NCBI GenBank assembly: GCA_029216955.1
Contig: JANAVB010033216.1
Span: forward strand, 7,241,138-7,305,137
From: Iris pallida
Taxonomy: Eukaryota; Streptophyta; Magnoliopsida; Asparagales; Iridaceae
Direction: 5' to 3'
Length of the DNA stretch: 64,000 bases
The position numbers and the translations under genes are program-made. The notes under the pieces are model-generated. The model was not told the DNA's origin and made no database searches. It saw only the letters and a list, made by a program, of their open reading frames with translations. Shown here piece after piece: positions 35,476-46,836 of the stretch (its first letter is position 1; each line of letters starts with the position of its first letter).

Positions 35476-35872
35476 CGAGTAATTTTTAGAGAAAGACTCT
35501 TTACTCTCTCCTCTTGTTCAAGCCTTTCTTGCCATAGTTGCCGTCTTCTTCTCCTTTGATCATCGATGGCTCCCAAGACTTCTATGGCTTCCTCTGCGGC
35601 GAAGGGTAAAGGAGCGGCTTCCTCGTTGACTGTGGTGCCCACAGTCCATCCTGATGTTCACCCTGCCATCCTGATGTTCACCCAGCCATCATGGCCACGC
35701 CGCATGTTTTATGCACGGGCTTTCTTCGTCTTTATTGAACTGTTCAAGTTTATTGTGATAAATCCGCCTACTGTACTGTACTTGCCGCATGTGCACCTCA
35801 TGTCCGAGCCGCATAGGAGTATGCCCCATGTCTGAACCGCATGAGAGTCGTCTCGTGGCCGCATAAGCACTG

Positions 35873-36216
35873 GATCGCATGAGGCCACGCTAAGCAGAAC
35901 CGCATAAGCTCATTTGAACTGGGCCGCAAGAGACCGCGCTAAGCAGAACCGCATAAGCTCATTTGAACTAGGCCGCATGAGGCCGCACTAAGCAGAACTG
36001 CATAAGCTCATTTAAAATGGGCCGCATGAGACCGCATCAAATCAGAGCCATATAAGCTCTTCTAAACTGTGTCGCATGAACACTCGCTAAACCGAGCCGC
36101 ATAAGCTCGCTTGAACTGGGCCGCATGAGGCCCCACCAAAAAATAGAGCCGTATAAGCCCTCCTTTTTAATTGTATCGTATAAGGACCCACCTAATCAGA
36201 GCCGCATAAGCCCAGA
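35873..36216 (+). repeat. 49-bp minisatellite with paired CCGCAT motifs
   Basis: Six to seven imperfect units of about 49 bp, each of the form GCCGCATGAG...AACCGCATAAGCTC, so each unit carries two motif copies. It lies between the first ATG and the 36271 acceptor, probably in an intron. Confidence 0.75.
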
Positions 36217-36614
36217 AACACTAAGTGGTTTTACCTGGCCATCTTCTAACTTGTTTCTTTTGTCTTTTTCAGTGAATCTGCCTGTCAATCCTGCGGGAGA
36301 GCCCTTGGTGGGTTCAGCCTAATTTGCTGTGGGTGTGCAGTTCGACCACATAGTCCAGTATGTGGTGAACTAACTTCCCAAAGATGAGCCTGTGGAGAGG
36401 CTGAATGCTATCAAGAACCAGTCCTTCTACTTTCTCTGTGCCATGATGAACTCGGGGCAATTGGGGGGAGAATACCTGAATCCTGCGTTCCTCTTTGGGG
36501 ACTGTGAAGAACCCCCAAGTTCTGGATATATCTTAGAGTTAGAGCTTTACTTCTGACGGAATGGCGATCCATATTCCTCAGATGGAGCGTCATTTTCCGC
36601 TGTCGTAGTTCAAC

Positions 36615-37460
36615 ATGCTGCCGATGGACAGAAAGATGGTAGACTCCTTAACTCCGAGCCAGTCGGGGATGTTTGTGGGTAACATCCACTATAACAGAAA
36701 TTTGGGGTCAGTGTACGCGGGCAAGGTATCGGTCAGTTGTTACGTGATGGGGTTGGCCCCGGGTACCTTCTCGAATGTACAGGGTCCCAATTTCAAGTTC
36801 TCTCAAGCTGACACTTTTCTGAACCAGCTTGCTCGGAAGGGGTCCTATCCAGTTGGCCGGTTGGCGCTGTTGAACTGGATAAACCCCATCCTTTCGTGGG
36901 CCAATTTGACCACGTGGATTCTGCGGAAGTATGAGACTCTCCTTCGTGAGATCGGCCTCTATCATGCCATTCGGGGCACCTGTCACGGTCTGCCCATGAA
37001 TAAGACGCTGTTCATGGCTCTCCTGGAGATGTACAACCGGCGGACGGGAACCTTCTTCACGCCTGGAGGGGAGATGGGACTCACTTTCCACGATATGCAT
37101 GCAGTTTCCAAGCTGCCCTGGGGGGAAGAAGTTTTTGAAGTGTATACCCCGACGAACGAAGAGTTTGAGGATTTGGATCGGCGGTTCCCGGGCTTTGTTG
37201 CCGTATATCGGGAACTACTATGTCATCACAGCACCTGCCACCAGACGTCCATCAAGAAGGACGGTAGCTCGGAAGGGAACCTTCCTCACACCCGAACATG
37301 GCTCACACACCTTTTTATGCTAGGCACCTCAGGCCGAGTTTCTTCTCAAAATCCTCAAACCCAGGAGGAAGTCCAGGACCTGGTATTGAGTGCCAAGAGA
37401 TTGAGGGCCACGGGCGACAGATTTGGGAGTCAAACTGACTCCTTCAGTTATTTTTATTAG
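36615..37460 (+). pseudogene. PMD-like domain, N-terminal half
   Basis: The best open part (281 codons) contains YETLLREIGLYHAIRG, NKTLFMALLEMYNRRTGTF, PGGEMGLTFHDMHAVSKLPWG. This corresponds to the PMD pattern of a Trp/Tyr-rich helix, then GE, then an LxD(V/M) segment. The upstream in-frame sequence also codes (IPQMERHFPLS before a TAG at 36606), so this ATG is not the true start. Confidence 0.65.
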
Positions 37461-37505
37461 GGTACTCAGCAGCTGTCAGAGAACACACTCCTAACAGGGT
37501 TCCTG

Positions 37506-38633
37506 ATGGTGTGGCTGCGAAACTGCGTGGTCTCGGGAGGGGCTGTTTCTATTGATAGGATCAGCCGTAACTTTATCCTCCCTGCTGTGAAGCTGGTCTT
37601 TGGAGCCAGACTAGCTCTTCTCCCGGCCATGGTGCACAGCATACACCGTGGCCTCCGCGCCTTCTCATCCAAGGTCATCGCCCGTGACACGGCGAAGGAC
37701 TTTGAACGAGTTGAACTGCCCTATCATTATCTAATGGGGTGGTTGCTGATGCACTACCGGTCTTTGATGAGGCCTGGAGCAGAGGACGGCGTAACGGCTG
37801 ATGATGCTTTCATCTTCCAATATCACCATCAGCCCTGGAAGTGCAGCACTATGCCAGCCTGTCGGAGGGCGCTGGCGAGAGTGGACGGATACAACTTTTT
37901 TGTTTCTGTTCCTCGTTTTACCGATGAAGAAGTAAGGGACGTACATATTGATGGTACCGGACCTCCTCACCTCTTGCCTGAGAAGATGCTCCTTTGGTTG
38001 CGTAACATCCGTCCTGCGCACCTAGTGTACCGCAACTGCAATACTGTCTACTTGGAACCTTACTTGCCCAGTAGGTTCTCCCGACAGTTTGGGTATAGTC
38101 ATCTACTCTTGGATAGTCCCAGCTCTTGCCTGGGTTTTGAAGGTAGCGTCTTTGACGGCATCAGGGCCTGGCACTATTATGATACGATTCACACCCGTAC
38201 CAGCTTCTCAATTCCTGATGTTGAGGCGCCGAGGGAGATCTTGCATTTGGCGGCTCTATACCATGTCACGGCGAGCAAGCCTCCTGTTGGCTTTGACCGG
38301 AGTACCAGCTTCATTGTTGGTACTGGCTTGGTGGAGAGGCCCCTGGGGTCCAAGGCGAGAAAGAAGAGGAAGAAGAGGAAGAACACAGTCGCTGTGTCGG
38401 ACTCGGAGTCTGCCAACGCGGACGAAGAGGATGACGAGCATGATCCCGATAACTCTCTCCCTCCAGCAGATGAGGTAGTGGCGGATCAGCCGTCCATTGC
38501 GCCGAGTCCTTCCCGCAAGCGAAGCAGGCGTTAGTCCGCTGCTGGTGGCATAACATACTCCGTGAAACGGGCTACGGTTAAGCCTCGCCGGCTGCTCATT
38601 AAGGAGAGAGGCGAGGATATGGACGCAGTGGAG
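37506..38633 (+). pseudogene. PMD-like domain, C-terminal half, and basic segment
   Basis: Same frame as the preceding part across a TAG (37458). FLMVWLRNCVVSGGAVSIDR, FILPAVKLVFGARLALLPAM and LGFEGSVFDGIRAW give the PMD C-terminal helical pattern. It continues through a TAG (38532) to DMDAVE at the splice donor. KARKKRKKRKN resembles a nuclear localisation signal, followed by an acidic ADEEDDEHD stretch. Confidence 0.65.
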
Positions 38634-38709
38634 GTAAATTGAACTACAGCCATTTTCTTCTTTAGCCCTTCTTTTGAACTATGACCTAATCATTTTCTTT
38701 TCTTTGTAG
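38634..38709 (+). other. Spliceosomal-type intron in the antisense gene
   Basis: The 76-bp segment GAG|GTAAATTGAAC...TTCTTTGTAG|GCG is AT-rich with a pyrimidine tract. Phase 0: the frame before and after is the same, and TGA lies in the retained reading. It survives because the element transposes through RNA of the other strand. Confidence 0.75.
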
Positions 38710-40233
38710 GCGTTAGAAGAATCGGACTCTCGAGAACCGGCCCCTGTCTCTGAAGTCGACCCGGCCCTGACCACTTTGATTAGTGATATGTGTGTCGAGA
38801 TTATTTCTGCCGTGGTTCTCCCGACGGCGGCTGAGGTTCCTTCAGTTGTTGACATCCCAACCCAGGGCGACGTGGAATCTGCTGAACCCGTCTCCGATAC
38901 TACTGAACCTCAGCCGGGTGACGCTGATCCAGTTGTATCTCCTTTCGGGGTGGCTGGGGCAGAAGAACCCGCTGAATTCGGCTCGGAAGTCGCTGGTGAA
39001 AAGGCTACGGCGGCTATGAGCGAACCTCAGCTTCAACAACTCCCCCCTGGTAAGATAAGCCAAGTCTTGACTAGTGAGGAGGTTCATCTGTGCTATCATC
39101 ACATGCTTCGGGTTAAGCTGATTGATGGTCGCTCTGGACATACAGGTCCTGCTCCTTCACTGCCAACGACGGACATTGTCAGGGTAGAGTTCGCCGGAGA
39201 GAGTGTGCCTCCTTCCCCTCCATCTTACATTGAGGGACCTCCCGCTGAATCGAGTTCGGGAGAGCAGACGGCGGAACGGCCGGGGCTGGAAGAAATGGTC
39301 CCCGCCCTCTCCTCTGTCCATGTGGCTCCGGGGGTCGACCTTTCCGCCCTGCCGAGTCTCCAGACCCTTCGGGCTGCAGAGGAGGAATTAGCCGCTCTTC
39401 AAGCGTCTTTTCGCTCAGAACTTGTTTTCTTTGTGGCAGAGGCATCAAGTTCCGGTGCATCTTCTTCGACACTGCCAGCTACTCTTCCTTTGACGCCGTC
39501 TTCTATGGAAGTTCTGGATGAAGCGTCAAATGATGTGGTTGATAGTTTCTACCACCACCTGAGGCGAGGGGTTGAGGCTGCCGTGGAGAGGGGGACATCT
39601 TTCGCCTTAGCCCGTCAATGCGCCCGTGGCCAAATTGAAATCCTTAGAACCCTCTCCGGTGGGGCAGGGATAGTTGAGCTTCTGGAGCCCAAATTGCTAT
39701 AGGCTGACCAGCTTATGGCCCAGTTTCAAGTGCTGCGGCAAGTTGATCTGTCTGCAATAATAGACCAAGAGCGTGTCTCCCTCATATCTGCCATGGAGAA
39801 GGTAAAGGTTGCTCAGGATACGGCTAAGCCGATTATAATGGGGGACCTCCACCACCTGTCTCTGTAGTATGATCAGTTGAGCCGCAGGGGAGAGGATTGC
39901 ATGGCTCGGGAAGTGGCCGCCTCCCGTGGGGTAATTGATACGAGGGAGCAGATCCCCAAACTTCAGAGGAAACTGACTTTCTTGGAATCTGAGCTCGAGG
40001 CTGCCCATACGGATAAGGAGCTGATTGTTCAGGAAACCGACAAGGTCACTCGAGCTTCTGCCGGCTTGGAGCGTGATCTAGAGAGGCTTGAAGATGGCTG
40101 GCGGGCTCATGCGCATCAGGAGGATGCGGAGCGGCTGACTCAGGAGGCTGAGCGCCGGGCCAAGCAGCATTTTGAGCGGTCGACTGTCTTGCTGAGGCAC
40201 CATCTTAGAGAATTATGTGTCGCCAAACCATAG
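38710..40233 (+). pseudogene. Antisense gene, 3' exon: acidic region and coiled coil
   Basis: One frame crosses two TAG codons (39700, 39865), each fitting Gln. First an acidic, Pro-rich part (SAEPVSDTTEPQPGD), then long heptad-rich helices (REQIPKLQRKLTFLESELEA, DLERLEDGWRAHAHQEDAER). It ends at TAG 40231, about 80 bp before AATAAA. No enzyme motif is seen; the coiled coil suggests multimerisation. Confidence 0.6.
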
Positions 40234-40310
40234 TCGGCCTTTTCTTTATTTATGTTCTTTCCTTTTTGAGAGGGACGTGGTCCCAAAATATGTAGTACCT
40301 TCGACTTTCA

Positions 40311-40316
40311 AATAAA
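40311..40316 (+). terminator. Poly(A) signal of the antisense gene
   Basis: AATAAA about 80 bp after the last stop (TTCAAATAAAATAGC). Confidence 0.5.
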
Positions 40317-40379
40317 ATAGCATGTTTTATTTTAGCCTTCATTTGTATTGCTTGTTGCGTTTATGGTGTTATGGTGTTT

Positions 40380-41140
40380 GCCCCATTAGGGGACTATTTG
40401 TGGACCTGTTACCCTTGGCATACCTTGGTTTTAGGTACAGATAACAAGTTTGATTGGGATACTTAGAACAATTCCACAGTAAGGTGGCCATGAAAGTTCC
40501 TGGTATCGGGAGAAAGAATTCCATGGAGCAGCTGGGCTCCCGAGGCATGATGAAAAATGAGGCGCATGTACTAGAAAACTTAGTACAGTATTTGTGGTCA
40601 GCAGAGGACATTTGTGGTCAACAGTGGACATTTGTGGTCAACAGAGGACATTTGTAGGCCTATTATCCTTGGCGTACTCCGGTCTTGGGTACGGATAATA
40701 AGTCGAGAGAAAACCAACATACTTACTCAGAGGTAATGAGGACGTGGTAAATATGAGGGTTTCTTCAATGGAGACTTCCTACTCAGAGTTAATGAGGACA
40801 TGGCAGGAGTGGACTCCATGAAGGGTACATAGAACAACTCAGAGGTAATATGGACGTTGAAGTTCTACGTGAGGGGGTGATTTATTTTTTGGCGGAAGCG
40901 AAACAACTCAGAGGTGACATCGACGTGGTTGTTTCAGGAATTTTGTGGATCTGTTACCCTTTTTATGTACTAAAAGTACGGGTAGTAGATCATGAGGAAG
41001 GTGATCTTTTTAGGAAGGAAGTTCAGAGGTATGATCATACATGACTTGCTACCCAGAAGATGCGATATGGATTCATTTGGAGTGACCAGAGTGTAAGTTC
41101 AGCGGTACCTAAGGGCACATAACTTAACAGTCTGGTAGAT
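40380..41140. repeat. Degenerate repeats between the antisense gene and integrase
   Basis: 20-bp units TTTGTGGTCAACAGAGGACA occur three times in tandem at 40591-40650. A longer unit around CTGTTACCCTTGGCATAC recurs near 40400, 40655 and 40950. An ACTCAGAGGTAATGAGGACG unit recurs near 40725, 40780, 40835 and 40905. No gene is seen. Confidence 0.65.
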
Positions 41141-41154
41141 TTGGAGGATATCGT

Positions 41155-42282
41155 TTAGACATAATACTTCTTCAGGAACTTGCCGTTGACGGGCAACATG
41201 AGCAAGTCTCCATTTTGCTTTGCGAGGCGGTAAGCACCAATGGAGAATACAGCCTCGATGACAAATGGGCCTTCCCACTTTGGCTGAAATTTGTCGACGG
41301 TTTTGTGAGTCATAACCATCGGCCTCAGAACTGCTAGAACAAGATCGCCCACTTGGAATGTTCTAATTTTAACCTTCTTGTTGAAGGCTCCGGAGATGCG
41401 GGCTTGATACAGCTTGATTCGTTGTTGAGCTAGCAGGCGCTTCTCATCTAAGGCCTCCAACTCTTGTAGCCGGCGACGGTAATTATTATCCGTCGTCAAT
41501 CGATAGGTGAGGGTGACGCAGAGTGAGGGGATTTGAGTCTCCAGTGGGAGAACTGCCTCACTCCCGTATACCAGAGAGAATGGTGTGTTCCCGGTGGCCG
41601 TCCGGACTGTAGTACGGTACGCCCATAAGCATTCACCAAGCTTTTCATTCCAGTCGCATTTATTGGAAGACGTGAACTTCTTGAGCAGCTTGATTATAGT
41701 TTTGTTGAATTCTTTTGCCAATCGATTCACTGCCGGATTGTACGGCATTGAAGCAATATTCTGGATTCGGTGTTTGTCGCAGAGCCGATAGAAGACGTGG
41801 CTTGCGAACTGCGGACCATTATCGTTGATGATCCTTCGGGGCAGTCCGAAGCGATAGATGACGTGATGCTTAAGGAAGCTGATCACGTTTGATGTCTTCA
41901 CTTCTGCAAGTGGAACAGCTTTCGCCCATTTGGAGAAGTAATATGTGATTGCGAGTATGAAGCGGTGTCCTCTGGACGAAGGTGGAGCGATTGGACCGAT
42001 GATGTCCATCCTCCATGCTTCGAATGGCCAGGATGCCACCGTTGGATGTAAGAACTCGAATGGTTGATGAATGAAATCTGCGTGGACTTGACAGGCTTTG
42101 CACTTTCTTGTATAGTCTATCGCATCCGCTACCATCGTAGGCCAGTAGTAGCCCATTCGGCGAAGGCGATCTTGTAATTTCGAGCCAGGCTGATGGGCCC
42201 CGCAGACGTCGTCGTGAGCTTCGCGTACGGCTTCTTTGGCTTCTGTATTTGACAGACATCGAAGCAGTAATCCATCATATAA
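41155..42282 (-). pseudogene. T1 integrase
   Basis: The N-terminal zinc region reads EAHDDVCGAHQ with CKACQ. The catalytic core has WRMDIIGPI (first Asp), IINDNGPQFASH (second Asp) and CLWAYRTTVRTATGNTPFSL. Where relatives have NGQAE, it reads NRLAKEF, so Lys (41713-41715) occupies the catalytic Glu position, with a Glu next to it. The C-terminal module has FQPKWEGPFVIEAV. The main open frame is 41155-42156, and the zinc region needs a frame change upstream. It ends 86 bp above the left edge of the repeats preceding the antisense gene, so the two are convergent. Confidence 0.85.
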
Positions 42283-42494
42283 TCATCGATACAACATTTT
42301 CGTCTGTGTATTGTAGAAGAATCTGAGAGAACGTCTTCTGACAGAAGTAGCTTCTTTTGGATTCTCTGGCAAGATATCGTAGACTACGAAGTCAATGAAT
42401 GGCTGTCTCCAGTCTAACGTTTCGTCGACTGTCAGAGCGGAGTAACTCTCAACACATTGAACATTGTTCTTGGGACAGACCAAATCACGGCCTA

Positions 42495-43100
42495 TTACGT
42501 CAACCAAGTGTGTGCACGATTTGGAACCGCTAGGGAAGCGGCAAGGCCTGCTAGGGCATCGGCTTCAATATTCTGGATTCTGGAAACATGTTCTATGAAG
42601 AACCCTTCTAAGGATGAGGTGATGTCGATCGCTATTTGGTGATAGGGGATCATGTCTTCATGACGAAATTCGTATGAAGCCCGAATCTGATTAACGATTA
42701 GGTATGAATCGCCATATGCTTCGAGGTGCTCTACCCCTAGTTCTTTTGCAAGTCGGAGGCCGATAACCAGAGCATTGTACTCTGCCACGTTGTTTGAACA
42801 ATGTTCCGTGAGGGAGTACGCCCGATTGATCACTAACCCGGAGGGAGAAATCAGCTCCACTCTGACTCCGACTACGATATTGCCTTTGGGCCTAGTTCTT
42901 GAAGCGCCGTCGAAGAACATTCGCCAAACGACGTCATGGGAGACCACATTTGAATTGGTGACCTCGTCTTGGATCTCTTCGTATATTCTGGTTGACTCCA
43001 AACCTGGATGGGCTGCTAAAAAGTTCGCCAGAGCTTGACCTTTAACAGCCTTTTGCGGGACGAAGATCATGTGGTAGGGAGACAATAATATTGTCCAAGT
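42495..43100 (-). pseudogene. T1 archaeal-type RNase H (aRNH)
   Basis: The linker VPQKAVKGQALANFLAAHP is followed by WRMFFDGASR (Asp), NNVAEYNALVIGL (Glu), EAYGDSYLIVNQI (Asp) and IQNIEADALAGLA (Asp). All four catalytic residues are present. A second, archaeal-type RNase H after the normal one defines the plant Tat lineage. It is out of frame with the preceding RNase H; the shift lies within 43067-43232. Confidence 0.88.
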
Positions 43101-43560
43101 AGCGAGGCGAGAGCTGAGTGCCCCGGTTTGGTCATGAGGACCCTGAGAGGGTTGACTCGTGATATCACATGTATGGTTTGTCCCGTGACATAGTGTCGCA
43201 TCTTCTGAATGGCGAACACTAGAGCGAGGCACTCCTTTTCTACGGCAGTGTATCGATGCTCAGGCCCTATCATCATTCGGCTGAGGTAGTAGATGGCTTG
43301 TTTATGGCCTGCATCATTGTTTTCTGCTAGTAGAGCACCGAGAGAATGCTCCATAGCTCGCACATAGAGCAGGAATGGCTTTCCAGCAACCGGGGCCACC
43401 AGGACTGGAGGGTTCGAGAGGTATTCTTTGATGTTGTCGAAGGTGCGCTGGCACTCTTCATCCCATACGAAGGAGACGCCTTTTTTTATGAGGTGCGTGA
43501 AGGGCTGACATCGTCCGGAGAGGTTAGAGATAAACCTCCTGATATAAGCTAGCCTTCCTT
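43067..43560 (-). pseudogene. T1 first RNase H, degenerate
   Basis: PFLLYVRAMEHSLGALLAEN, YYLSRMMIGPEHRYTAVEKE and MRHYVTGQTIHVIS follow the RT connection domain. The usual first Asp (in YTDAS) is missing (YVRAM), as is common in Tat elements where the aRNH takes over. Same frame as RT. Confidence 0.8.
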
Positions 43561-44527
43561 GAAGGCCTCTGAGTTCACGAAGATTTCTTGGGGGACCCAT
43601 CTCCATGATTGCCTTCGTCTTCTGAGGGTCGACATGGATACCCTGGGAGGTAACGATAAAACCCAAGAACTTCCCGCTGGATACGCCCAAGAAGGATTTT
43701 GTAGGATTCATCTTCAAATTGTGTGCCCGCATCAGGTCGAACACTGTCTTCAGATCATGCAGATGATCTTCTTTAGAGCGGCTCTTGACGGCGATATCAT
43801 CGACATAACACTCCACTGTCTTGCGTAAGTGATCTCTGAAGATGACGTTCATGGCTCGTTGATAGGTGGCACCAGGATTCTTTAAACCAAAAGGCATGAC
43901 TGTGTAGCAGTATGTGCCAATCGATGTTCAAAATAATGTATGCTTTTCGTCGTCAGGGAACATCTTGATTTGATTGTACCCTGAGAAGCCATCCATGAAT
44001 GACATGCGCTCGAAGTTGCATATATTGTCAATCATTATATCTGTAATTGGGAGGGAAAACTCATCCTTAGGACACGCCTCGTTCAGATTCCGGAAGTCGA
44101 TGCAGATTCGGATCTTTCCATTCTTCTTGAGGACTGGTACTTTATTGGCTACCCAGTCTGGATGTTGTTCCTCACGAATGAAGCCGTTGGCTATCAGTTT
44201 GTTGACCTCGGCCTCGATAGAGTTCATAATGTCTGGGCGGAACCGTCGTTGCTGCTGCTTGACCGGCTTTGCGTCCGGACGAATGTTGAGTTTGTGAAGT
44301 GCAACTTCGGGGTTTAGCCCCGGCATGTCTTCATAGCTCCAGGCAAACACGTCGATATATTCTCTGACGAGTTGCAATAGCGATTCTCGCTCTTCGTCTA
44401 TCAAACTTTTGCTAACGAAGATTGGTTTTGGAGAGGACTCATCGCCGAGGTCAACTTGCATGACCTCATCTTCGGTGGGATGCTCTCTTTGTTCGAACCA
44501 CTTCTCCCTTTGCGCGTCTAGCTGTTG
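43561..44527 (-). pseudogene. T1 reverse transcriptase
   Basis: FVSKSLIDEERESLLQLVRE, DVFAWSYEDMPGLNPEVALH, KPVKQQQRRFRPDI, WVANKVPVLKKNGKIRICID and FMDGFSGYNQIKM precede a TGA (43928-43930). In the same frame follow VMPFGLKNPGATYQRAMN and ECYVDDIAVKS (YVDD at 43796-43807). LGFIVTSQGI and LQGRLAYIRRFISNL follow. Only a single stop breaks the RT blocks. Confidence 0.9.
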
Positions 44528-45658
44528 GGCCTACGGCTCTAACTCAAGAAGTTCAGGAATGTCTTCATCTTCTTCGTAGGCGTCGGCGAATGCCATATTG
44601 ACAGTCCAAGTCTGCCTGAGCATGTCCCCAATGCTAACATCCGAATCAGAAGTGGGTAAACCGTACGAATGAGAGTGCCATTCGCATTCTTCATCTAAGC
44701 TCTCGGGGGTTGTCACAGGAGTAACATAGCCTAGACCATGTCTGGTCTTGCTGTAGTAATCCCGTGGCTTCTCAGCCGGGGCTGGCAATTGTAAAGGTAA
44801 TCGTCGGCCGGTGCCGTAGTTCAGGCCTGGTGTAGCCTCCATATCATACCCCTGTTTTTGCATAAGGTACTTGGACCGAGAGCTATACAGATAAAGGGAC
44901 AGTCTCCCAGTGTCGGGTTCCAGATCGACTTCTTCTAGCCTGAAGGGTTATGGACCGTTCTTCCGGCCAAAGATGATTGGATGATCCTCTCCTTCGATTA
45001 TGAAGCAGGTGCCTTCCACGGGAGTAAGTTGGTTCGTGGTATAGACATTGGTTACTTGTGTGTGTAAGTTAGTGCCTATACTGTGTTCCATCATATACAT
45101 TATACGAAGCTTATCAAGCTCGAGGTAGTTCAAAGATAACCCTTTATTGATAAAGTAAGGTATCTTTTCAGAAGGAATTACATCGTCAGCAGAAGGAACA
45201 TCAGTGTATGCGGTCACATACTTGGCCAGCTCATTCTCCTCTTCAGCTACCCCCTGTATCAGTGAAGACTGGAAGGATAATCTGGACAGCCTGATCATCA
45301 AGGGTTCCATTGATGGGGTAGGACGTGGAGTCGTTGGTGCGCTAGCGGTCCCCAGCTTGGTGCTAAATTGTTGGTTTCTCCCCAGCTCTAGTTCAGCAAC
45401 TCCCTATATTATTGGAGCTTGGGAAGACGATCTGGGGAGCTTGATCACCAAGGGTCCCGCTGGTGGGGTAGGACGTGGGGTTGGTGGCTCACTAACAGTC
45501 CTAGGCTCAGTGTTGGGCTGACGCCTTGTCCTTGGCAGACGAATGACCATTGGCTTATCAAGAGAGTTTGTCTCTTCAGATTGTCGTTGACTAGCTCTTG
45601 ACAGTCTGATTGCCGTTGGCTTCACAGTGGGTCTCGACGCTTGGCCAGACCTTGGGAG
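44528..45658 (-). pseudogene. T1 protease-RT linker with IRLPR repeats
   Basis: The frame is the same as protease and RT, crossing stops near 45656, 45401, 44945 and 44528. At least five units of the form (K/G/E)P-x-x-I-(R/K)-L-(P/S)-R occur: KPTAIRLSR, KPMVIRLPR, GPLVIKLPR, EPLMIRLSR and a partial one at the protease end. An acidic region (DAYEEDEDIPELLELEP) follows before RT. I do not recognise a domain. Conservation of the frame suggests it was part of the polyprotein. Confidence 0.6.
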
Positions 45659-46836
45659 TCAGATAGTCATTTGCTCCTCTTGTGCAGAGAGACTGATTGC
45701 ATCCTTACGTAAAGTGGTTGTAAGGTGTGCAGTTCTGCCTGGTTTGCGGGCTTGGAGGTGTATCGTCAGAGGTTCTTCTGATCCAGTTGCCACCTTAGTT
45801 TGAGCTTGAGTATTTTCTTCGACAAGGTGCCTCTTCGACTTCTCGCACAAGCAGGAGTCCGAGTAGTAGGATTCAAGCCCTCTAAAAGGATCAATGTCGG
45901 CAAATTCGGTTCTTACAAAGCCGTATTTGTCGACGTACTTGAAGCACTGGTGCAACGTAGAAGGCACGATCATGTAGTCGTGTATCCAAGGATGCCCCAA
46001 AAGAATATTGTAGGAAGTGTCCGTGTCTATAACATAGCAGGTTACTTCTGACTGAAGGTTGCCGATTTGACACTTTAAGCGAATCTTCCCGACCGGATAG
46101 CTTCTGCCTGAATTGAAACCGCTGATGGCGGTGCTTGTAGGTGTCAGACGATGCATAGGGATGCCCAAGAAGTGAAGCAGGCTCTTCGGGATGATGCTTA
46201 TGGAAGAACCAGGATCTATGTGCATCCGATCCACCTTTACGTCGCCGACGTATCCAGTATAATACAGCGGGCGATCGTGTAGGTTGGTCTTAATGAGCAT
46301 GTCCTGCGGAGTAAAGATAATATTGGGCATTGCTCCAGTAAAAGCACTGTCCTGAGGATCCTCTGTGGAGCTTTCTCCTGTGAGCTTAACTTGAGCCAGA
46401 TAGGTGTCGGCGTTCTGAAGTGCGTCACTCAGTCGACGCGAACATCTTTGGAGAGCCTCAAGAGCTCATATAACGACAATTTGGCCGGTGTGTTGGCCAA
46501 TTGTGCCAAGATGTCAAAGTTGTAAGGCCTCTCCAGTCCCTGAGGTGTATCTTTTCGGAGCAGCGGTTTGTCGAAGCGGGTCTCCTTCGGCCTAGGCTTG
46601 TCAGTCGTCGGAGGCTGAGAGGGCCCTGGAGCATCAGCACCAGCCGGTTGATGATCTTCAGCCGAGTTACCCGGTGGGGGTTGAGTTTGTGCACCGGATC
46701 GGGTAACGACAGCTGTCGTTTCTTTGACGTTGGCTGAGATTGTGCGGCAGGACTTGACTATCCTACCCTTCTTCTTGCCAGTAGAGGGTGATACTGGCTG
46801 GGTTACTTCAGATACTAAGTCCTGGTGGACCCACAT
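45659..46836 (-). pseudogene. T1 aspartic protease and its N-terminal extension
   Basis: The extension (46429-46836, Pro-rich) includes FDILAQLANTPAKLSLYELL, a segment usual before Tat protease. A one-base frame change near 46436 leads into 45659-46330: VDRMHIDPGSSISIIPKSLL (Asp-Pro-Gly in place of Asp-Thr/Ser-Gly), VGKIRLKCQIGN, and YNILLGHPWIHD. This is the retropepsin fold that cleaves the polyprotein. Confidence 0.8.

Larger units (their letters stand above)
35566..40233 (+). pseudogene. Antisense captured gene: plant-mobile-domain-like protein with coiled-coil tail (T1)
   Basis: The exon sequence runs against the element strand. The first ATG (35566) opens a short Ser/Ala-rich exon. A non-coding stretch with a 49-bp minisatellite follows, then an acceptor TTTTTCAG (36271). 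Protein similar to plant mobile domain (PMD) then spans about 36310-38330, a basic KARKKRKKRKN segment follows (about 38353-38385), then an intron, an acidic stretch and a coiled coil. Breaks: frameshift near 36550 and TAGs at 36606, 37458, 38532, 39700 and 39865, several readable as CAG to TAG. PMD proteins act in plant nuclei and are also found in transposons. Assignment by pattern only; a gypsy-associated Transposase_28-type family is the alternative. Confidence 0.65.

Noticed and set aside
40591..40650. Possible CRISPR-like repeat array
   Set aside because: Three contiguous 20-bp units without spacers; a simple tandem duplication in a plant retrotransposon.
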